Assembly (NCBI GenBank): GCA_009801085.1
Contig: VNWV01000002.1
Coordinates: 1,674,001-1,738,000, forward strand
Source: Lasiodiplodia sp. COLG20
Taxonomy: Eukaryota; Ascomycota; Dothideomycetes; Botryosphaeriales; Botryosphaeriaceae
Reading direction: 5' to 3'
DNA length: 64,000 bases
Under the pieces are notes generated by a model, which worked only from the letters and a program-made list of their open reading frames with translations, was not told where the DNA came from and did not search any database. The position numbers and the translations under genes were made by a program. Positions 57,173-64,000 of this stretch are shown here, one piece after another (position 1 is the stretch's first letter; each line of letters starts with the position of its first letter).

Positions 57173-57952
57173 TTCTGAGGTGGGTGCAAAGGAGCGGAAC
57201 TGAAGTGGTGTTGTGCGTGAGGAGGGAAGAGGGAAGGCATTTCGAAGGTATGGATTAAGTAGGCAGAGAAAGGACGTGAATGTAAGAGCGTAATTGTTTG
57301 CTAACAGTGGAGACTAACACTCGAGGGTGCTCAAGCCCGCACGCTGGTGGTGTTTTTGAACAAGAATTCAGCTCGGAAGGCCGATGTGTTAACTGGGGAT
57401 CTATGCTGACTGGCGAGCGTATTACCATAACAGCTCTGCTCGTAGGCATGAGGAGCTCTACGTCAAGCATATCTCCTTAGTAGTCTTCCTGTTTTTCGCC
57501 GTGTCTTCTGTCTTGCTGTATCTGACGAGCATGCGTGGTGGTGTGTTACCAGGTCACGTGTTTTCCGGCAGCTGGGAGCTCATGAAACCGACGGGACCTT
57601 CCCGCTGTTCACTCACCACCGTCATGGCCTGTCCAATTCGGGCTTAGCTTGGTTCGCTCTTGGCAGCCAGTAACAATATCTCGTCTAACACTCCTCCATT
57701 TCACCTTCGACCTCAAACCCAGTTCCGCTCTGTGCGGCTTTCCTCCGCGCCGTCACCAAGTCTTTCATCCATCACGCTCGGACAAGGCTTGGATTGCATC
57801 AGGCGCTTCCTGACCAAGCTGCGGCTTGCTCCGAAGACCTGCACGCTCGCGTCCGCGCTGCTGCCCGTCCACCGCGGCGTCCGACCGCTCACCTTGCTCA
57901 TCGCTAAGGCTTTGCGCGCAAGGCACGACCTCAATCAGCCTCAGCTTACAAG
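57173..57952. other. Divergent intergenic region BTB-ZR 6 / 7
   Basis: 780 bp between two start codons. A plus-strand frame around 57660-58091 overlaps the first exon and intron of BTB-ZR 7 and is a shadow. Nothing else is seen. Confidence 0.5.
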
Positions 57953-59023
57953 ATGTACAAAACCGCTGAAGTGGACAAATTTGCCAAGGCCACCGATTCA
58001 TTGGTGGCTGACCTCAAAGAGTAGGTACCGTGGCAGTGAGAGAATGATCATTGCTCAGATCTTGTGGCACCCACTGTTCACCAATCCATAACGGTTAGCT
58101 GACGCGGAAAACAGCGTGCGAGACGCGCGCGCCTACGGCGACATGACAGTATGCCTCAGTGACGGAACCAAAGTGGTATGTCACCGGGTGATTATGTGCT
58201 CACGATGCGACTTCTTCCGGAACGCTCTGGAATCTGGTTTTGAGGTATGTTCTACTAAAGCAAGTTGGGCGGCACTGTGCCAGAGTAACTTATAGCTTTT
58301 CCAACATCCTTTTCTGCTTCCTAGGAAAGCAACACCGGCGTCATCAACATGTTCAATGATCCTCCCGAGGCTGTTCGCGCCCTGATCGACTTTCTTTATA
58401 CCGCACGATACGAAATTGACGACGGTCAAACCATTACAGACAAAATTCTTTTCCACCTGGACGTGCTCATCATCGCTCAAACATACGTGGTCGAGGAGCT
58501 GAAAAAGCTTGCTGCACAGTCCATAGCAGAGAGCTTCATGAAGTTCTCAGCCACAGCCTCTTTGATGCTCCCAGATGTTGCGAACGCTTTTGAACGACTC
58601 GATATCAGCCATGATTACGGCTGGGATATAGTAGTGGAATCATGGTGCCCGAAATATGATTCACTCCAGAGCTGGGCTTATGACAACGAACGATTATTTA
58701 TAGAGGACAACGATGCACGGGACGCAATGGTTGAAAAGGCTCCAAAACTTGTAAGCCTTATCATGGAGTTGGCCTGGAAAGAGTGGAAGTCATCGTGCGC
58801 AGACCAAGCTCTGTTCTGGATAAAGTATTTTGAAGGACCCGAATCTCCAGAAGGGATCCACGTTACTGTCAGGTGCCCAGAACCCGAGTGCGCCGGGATC
58901 CAAGACAGACACTTCTCGACGACCGGCGCCGCTAGACCATCATGCGAGTGGTGCTGTGGTAAATATTCATTGGAGAAGTGGATGGAGAATGTCACGGATC
59001 CTGCAGACGAAGCTGATGAGTAG
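57953..59023 (+). CDS. BTB-ZR family protein 7
   Basis: Exons 57953-58020, 58115-58244 and 58325-59023 (introns of 94 and 80 bp) give 298 residues from MYKTAEVDKFAKATD. The BTB half reads 'MTVCLSDGTKVVCHRVIMCSRCDFF'. The exon ends ESGFE instead of PGRFK. Exon 3 opens 'ESNTGVINMFNDPPEAVRALIDFLY'. The C-terminus 'VRCPEPECAG' gives C-x4-C-x17-C-x2-C, then an acidic DPADEADE end. It pairs with BTB-ZR 8 in having an R in the 'C..RCDFF' core, the 'FNDPP' block and an acidic tail. A GTAGGT donor was used because the alternative 4 bp downstream would include a stop codon. Confidence 0.83.
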
Positions 59024-59759
59024 AGCTCAAGAGACAGATCACTGATGGTCATTCAATGCACTAAAGAGATTCAAGGATCGACGAAACCGGTGATCTGGAA
59101 GATGGGTGGTTGAGTGGGGAACTGGGATGAGGCATTTGCTTAAACGGATGCTTTCTGCTTCGACGGATTCGGTCTGAGCACCTTTGATCTGTCTGGATCA
59201 CGGGACGCCTTGGCAGTGGCGGATATACCAGAATTTGCTGGCTTCACATATAAAAGGGGAGAGGGTAATATTCATAGGAAGTTTACAGTACCAAAACAAA
59301 AGTCTGCAGGTCTACAATATCAGAATCAGAAGAGTCAGGCATCCGGCGCTCCGCCTGAACGCCACTGCAACCTTGTATTGAAAGCGGGGCAGCGAAGACC
59401 GTCCCGAGTGTGCTGCATGGAGCCTTTTGCGGTCACTCGCAGCGACACGAGCTATCCAGATTTTTAGCTGCAGTCTCGGTGAAGTCGAGGGTGTGCGTGG
59501 CGTGTAGGATCTCGGGGAGAAGCTAGGCGAGCGTAGACACAGTTCCTAGAAGAAACGGCGCCCTAAACGGAAGGCACACAGACCCTGGGCTTGCACGAAT
59601 GTGGAAGCGACGTTTCTTGCATTCACGCGCCAGCGTGTATCTGTACCTGCAGTTGTTCTTTTCGCAACTATTTCAACGACCTATCCTTTGCGCACCTCAC
59701 ACCAACTCTTGACCTCACCCTCTCCCTTCACCTCATCTTCAGCCCCAGTCTAGGGCATC
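59024..59759. other. Intergenic region BTB-ZR 7 / 8
   Basis: 736 bp. It contains a TATAAAAG at about 59249, some 500 bp before the next ATG, and a pyrimidine-rich leader at 59680-59755. No gene supported. Confidence 0.5.
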
Positions 59760-60905
59760 ATGAACAGCCCGAACCAGGATGAGCAGTACCACTCATTGAA
59801 GAGTGCTTTCAGAAAGTAAGTACTACAGGTCTGAGGGATCAGTTCCATCGGCGTTCATAAGGAGATAAAGGCGTCATGGCGACGTCAATGTCATCACCCT
59901 CGCTCATCATATGTGTCCGGATGTCTGCTAAAAACCTCTATGAGACTTGGCTGACACGAGCAACAGCATGCTGAACTCTGATGCCTCCAGCGATATGAAG
60001 GTCCGTCTGTCTGACGGGACTGAGCTCAACTGCCACCGAGCGATCGTGTGCGGACGATGCGACTTCTTCAAGACCGCTCTACAGGCTGGATACAAGGTAA
60101 GTAAGGATCGCTGAGTGCCAAGTATTCCCATTCTCGCTCAACCCGGCGAGCGAGCGAGAGACGAAGGACCTTTTCTCTGACATACATTTCTGGCGCACAG
60201 GAAAGCCACACCGGCGTCATAGAGATGTTCAACGACCCCCCGCAGGCCGTCCTCGCCATGATCTACTACTTTTACACGCAGCGCTATCCTGAATATGGCC
60301 TCAATGGTCCAGAACTCGTCCTCTTCCATCTGGACATGTACATCATTGCTACGACCTACTTAGTCGAAGATGTGGCAAAGATCGCCAAGTTTCGCTTGGT
60401 GCACAAACTCGAAACGGCGCCAGAAGTACTTCCGGATATCTGGAACGCTCTCAGGGAATGCGAGTTCAAATTCCTGAGATACCCTGAGCTTGGGGGGCTC
60501 AGTCTAGCGCTCACTAAGTGGGCCATTCAGAAATTCCAGCGCGTGGACAAGGAGACTTGGGACGTCATAGCGAAGGAAAGCTCGAGCTTCATACAGCATG
60601 TCACGGCGAGGGCTTGGGCTCTTTGGCATGGACAGTGCGCAGTGGATGCCGCAAGGTGGCTGGAACACTTTAAAGGGCCAGACTCTACGGGGAGAACGGT
60701 GTTCCAGACTCCGGGGTGTCCGGGAAGGTGCGGATACGTGCCCGGCGGCGTGACTATCTCGAAGAAAGGACATGCGAGGGCACGCTGCAACGGATGCGGC
60801 ATTTACTTCGCGTCATCTGAGTGGTATGCTGACAGGTACGACATCTACGAAGAGGACGACTCTGAGGGCCATGGAGAGGAGGGGGAAGACTCGGAGAGTC
60901 ACTAA
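59760..60905 (+). CDS. BTB-ZR family protein 8
   Basis: Exons 59760-59815, 59967-60096 and 60201-60905 (introns of 151 and 104 bp, longer than in the paralogues) give 296 residues from MNSPNQDEQYHS. The BTB half reads 'MKVRLSDGTELNCHRAIVCGRCDFF', then ALQAGYK. Exon 3 opens 'ESHTGVIEMFNDPPQAVLAMIYYFY'. The ribbon is C-x3-C-x18-C-x2-C (CPGRC ... CNGC), followed by a very acidic C-terminus (DSEGHGEEGEDSE). Sister of BTB-ZR 7. Last member of the right cluster, convergent with the Zn2Cys6 factor. Confidence 0.85.
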
Positions 60906-61262
60906 ATATCGGGAGACTTAATGCTCATATTGGCCAGCGAAAGGATCGAATTACAGCCTTATCGGAAAAGCGGGACCAGCGGGATTGGCATTCCGCACAA
61001 GCTCTGACTTGCAGCATAGAAATCAGAAGTGAGCAAATACAGAAACAACAATGGCAAACTCTTTGTCTTTAGGAAGGCCTCAACTTCTCATTAGTCCAAT
61101 CAATTCAAATGAACAGACCCCACCATCCGCCCGCCAGATCTCCACCAGCCCTTCGCAGCGCCCCACCCCTCCCTTCACGCCCCAAGCACATCAACCCCCT
61201 CCCACCCACTCCTCCCACCCCGCCTCCAGCGCCCCCTCCACCGCCCCCACAACCACCTCGCT
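60906..61262. other. Convergent intergenic region, C-rich
   Basis: 357 bp between BTB-ZR 8 and the Zn2Cys6 factor. From about 61120 the plus strand becomes strongly C-rich, continuing into the 3' coding end of the next gene. No gene. Confidence 0.5.
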
Positions 61263-62639
61263 TCACCCCTCCAACACCCAACAATCCTCACAACACCTCG
61301 TCAAAACCGCATAATGCACCAACACAACCAACGCAACCAGCCGCCCCTCCCCCACCGCCCGCAGGAACCGCGGCGGCGCCGTGACCGGCCACAGCCACAC
61401 GCAGTCCGACCGCGGCGTCGGCGCTCCGCATAGAAACGCGTAGGTGAGGCGGAGGGATTCCACAGCCAGGATGCACGCCGCGCGCAGCTCGAGCGCATCC
61501 GGCAAGCCAAGAATCGAGCGCGCCAGGTCGAGCAGGCGGTCGAGCTGGGTGGTGAAGGGGCCGGGCGGCGAGACGTCGGTGGGCTCGGTGTGGGGGAGGT
61601 CGAGGACGGTGCTGAGGGGGCCGTTTTTGACCCAGGTCCAGACGGGGGGGGATGGATAAGATGCTTTTGGTGCCTGCGGGGGGGCGTGAGTGGCGGAGGG
61701 AGAGGAGAGGGACGCGCGGGGGGTGGGGAGGAGAGGCCGGGGCGGCGCACCTTGGGAGAGCATGAAGGATTGGGCGATTTGTTGCGTGGTTACCTGTCGG
61801 CCACGCCTGTGCGAGTCGGTTATGACGAAGGTTTGGATCCTGAACAGCAGTGTGGCGAGGACCACGAAGGCGTTGCAGTTGTGTTCGTTCAGGTTATGGA
61901 GTTGGGGGGAGAATAATGAAGAGGCGGCTTCTTGGTGGCGGTTCGAGATTAGTTCGTATTCGTCGTGCTTCTCTGGGTGGATGTGGCCGTAGTGAAGTGC
62001 TGATATAGCGAGTAATCCATGCATCAGGAAATCCTGATTTTTTAGTCAACAAAAGTCTGAAGCATCTGGCTTTCTATGGGGCACCGGCGTGAGAAAAGGC
62101 CAGCTCGGGTACAACATATCTCCAACAGTCTTCGTGTGTGTCGTCTAGAACAAAAGTGCTCCACACGTGTGTATCATAGTGGTGAATGAGGTGGAGGTCC
62201 GTACTCCAGTGGCCTCGCGACCCGATTTGTTGCTGCTCATTATCCCTGCCCCGAACATGGTCCGAAACAGGTTCGCCAGAACTTTCCGGAGAAGTAAAGA
62301 CGGCAAGTCTGGGGGAAGGGGGTGAGGTATTATTAGTGAGCGGTGTGAGCGGATGCAGTGAAGTGGTAGCAGCCGAGGGGGCGGCTGAAGAGTTGGCCGG
62401 AAGAATGTGCGGCGTCGTCGATACCGGGCCTGTTCCCGGGCTGCATTCTATACCATGACGCAGGCAGTCTCCACAGGGGCGTCTCTCATCGCACTGAGCA
62501 CAATCAAACGTCAGCAAAAGAGGAGAAGTGTTCATCAGCATGGTGTAGATACCTTCACGTGCCGTTGCTTGCACCGAGCACACCCATTCCGGGATTTTTT
62601 GTGTCCGGCTCGAGTTCCTCGCAAAGCACGTATTTGCAT
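61263..62639 (-). CDS. Zn2Cys6 transcription factor (one splice junction uncertain)
   Basis: Exon 1 (62553-62639) encodes MQIRALRGTRAGHKKSR and the first half of the binuclear cluster. After a 59-bp intron (62494-62552) the finger is completed as CARCKQRHVKCDERRPCGDCLRHGIEC, a full Zn2Cys6 motif. A Ser/Pro/Thr-rich linker and the fungal regulatory region follow ('WRYVVPELAFSHA', 'DFLMHGLLAISALHYG', 'FMLSQG', 'VWTWVKNGPLS', 'RAACILAVESLRL'). This short (~430-residue) layout is shared with UPC2-type factors. The join at 62034-62082 has no GT donor in the right frame; a GC donor after GGT at 62083 restores it exactly, or the gene has a small frameshift. A Pro-rich stretch near 61680-61790 may be a further intron or read through. 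Divergent from a tyrosinase gene. Confidence 0.7.
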
Positions 62640-63082
62640 GTTCAATGATTCGAAATAGCACCTGACATAGTAAGGAGTACGAAGAAGATTTCAAGTGATC
62701 CGGACACGAGGCCTGAGCTTCGAGAATTAACGAATCAGCAGCACCCATAGATACGAATCCGCTTCGGAATCCACAAACAGCCTCCGTGGCTCGTGCATCG
62801 TCGCTTGTTACCGCAAACCGCCGGATGTGAGACTGTGTATATACGCGATTCGGACTAGCGTGTAGTGCAAGTGCGCTATTACGATGCCACTTGGTACCGT
62901 CCCCACAAGCACATACCTACACGTCGGACTTGAGGCTGTTAGGTGTACATACAGGGGATGTCAAAGGAGGACTCATTTAAAAGCAGAATTTATACCAAGG
63001 TAACTTCTCTCCCAGATTCATCTTGGATCATTCATGAAAGCATCGAAACGCACATCAACTTTTCCTTTCCCCAGCTCATACA
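62640..63082. promoter_or_regulatory. Divergent promoter, Zn2Cys6 factor / tyrosinase
   Basis: 443 bp between the two start codons. The arrangement would allow the regulator and the enzyme gene to share control elements. No specific binding site is claimed. Confidence 0.4.
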
Positions 63083-64000
63083 ATGAGGCTCCCTTATCAA
63101 ATCGCACTATACTTCTCACTCCTAGCCTTTCCATGGCTAGTGAGCGCCGCCGTGCTTCCTAGACCCCTTGTCCGAAAAGAATGGTAGACGACATCCGCAC
63201 TGCAGTCATCCCATGCTCACAAAAACACCAGGCGATCCCTAACCCGAGACGAAAAAGCGTCTTACATCAATGCAGTCCACTGCATGATGCGCAAGCCTCC
63301 CGTTACCTCAAAGACGATCCTTCCCGGCGTCCAGAACCACTTCGAAGATTTCCTAGGCGACCACATCCAGCAAACAAACTTCACTCACTTCGTCGTAAGC
63401 CTCCCCCGACCCCCCTGGGCTACAATCATTAACCAAGAACCCTATCCCCTACACAGGGCCACTTCTACCCCTACCACCGCCTCCTCCTCTGGGCCCACGA
63501 GCGCGCCATCCTTGCCTGCGGCTTCACCGGCGGCGGGCAGCCGTACTGGGACTGGTCTCTCGACGCCAACGCCTCCTCCCCAGCCACCTCTCTCCTCTCC
63601 TCCCCCGTCTTCGACCCGCACACCGGCTTCGGCGGCAACGGCGCGTACGTCCCCGGCAACACTGACGCGCCGGAGCCAGGCATCCCCGTCACAGGCGGCG
63701 GGATGGCGTTCGAAATGCCGGACAGGAGTGGTGGTGGATGTATTCCCGACGGGCCGTTCGCGAATCTGACGATCCACATGGGGCCGGGGCCGAGCACGGC
63801 GTACAACGCGTGGTGTGTGCGGAGGGACTTTGTGCCGTCGCTGTTCGTGAAGGCGGCGAGTGTGGAGGCGGTCAAGGCCGCGGTGGAGGAGTATAAGGAT
63901 TTCGGCGCGTTTAGTCAGGGGACGGAGGTGACGATGCATAGTGCGGGGCATCTTGGGGTGGGCGGGTTGTATGGCGTGCTGACGGATGTGTGGGCGAGTC
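63083..64000 (+). CDS. Secreted tyrosinase (runs off right edge)
   Basis: Exons 63083-63183, 63232-63394 and 63457 onward (introns of 48 and 62 bp) read MRLPYQIALYFSLLAFPWLVSAA, a signal peptide, then 'WRSLTRDEKASYINAVHCM', 'THFVGHFYPYHRLLLWAHERAI' (CuA-site histidines) and 'GGQPYWDWSLDA'. Further on 'VTMHSAGHLGVGG' is the start of the CuB site. This is the type-3 copper tyrosinase/polyphenol oxidase fold that hydroxylates monophenols and oxidises diphenols, with roles in melanin or secondary metabolism. The gene is cut at the window edge, so the last CuB histidines and any C-terminal domain are not seen. The coding strand shifts from C- to G-ending codons near 63680. Confidence 0.9.

Overview
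This is a eukaryotic window from a filamentous ascomycete (Pezizomycotina, most likely a Dothideomycete; the class is an inference). The evidence is short GT-AG introns of 48-76 bp in most genes, and typically fungal families: HET domain, PNP-NACHT-ankyrin NLR, cytochrome P450, Zn2Cys6 factor, tyrosinase and a btgC-like GH17. There is no sign of operons, CRISPR, or tRNA/rRNA genes. All exon joins below were worked out by hand from splice signals and reading frame.

Left accessory arm (1-16.7 kb): a partial HET-domain gene, a P450, a 1283-residue NLR with near-identical 99-bp ankyrin repeats, a 319-bp MITE with TA target duplication, a short divergent BTB-like gene, a 56-bp repeat array ending in a foldback, an APH-like kinase, a small DUF6914-like protein, and three members of a BTB family (here 'BTB-ZR') with a C-terminal four-cysteine ribbon.

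Conserved core (17.9-51.7 kb): a type II membrane GH17 beta-1,3-glucanase, two tandem paralogues of a fungal-specific nuclear-type domain (DUF8032-like), a 1541-residue alanine/serine-rich repeat protein often auto-labelled 'hoxa13', and the ER/inner-nuclear-membrane RING-CH ubiquitin ligase Doa10/Ssm4. Two very large stretches without a convincing gene (6.3 kb and 11.2 kb) flank the DUF8032-like pair.

Right accessory arm (52.9-64 kb): five more BTB-ZR genes in about 8 kb, a second copy of the foldback element, a Zn2Cys6 transcription factor with one problematic splice junction, and a divergent tyrosinase running off the right edge.

The main observation is the BTB-ZR family: eight full-length paralogues sharing one exon architecture, a cysteine-rich variant of the BTB core and a C-terminal C-x2-4-C-x16-18-C-x2-7-C ribbon. 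They are split into two clusters on either side of a conserved 35-kb core. The left cluster sits next to nonself-recognition genes (HET, NLR). I infer a rapidly evolving receptor or adaptor family; the function is unknown. A second pattern is that at least six genes switch from C-rich to G-rich coding strand toward their 3' ends.
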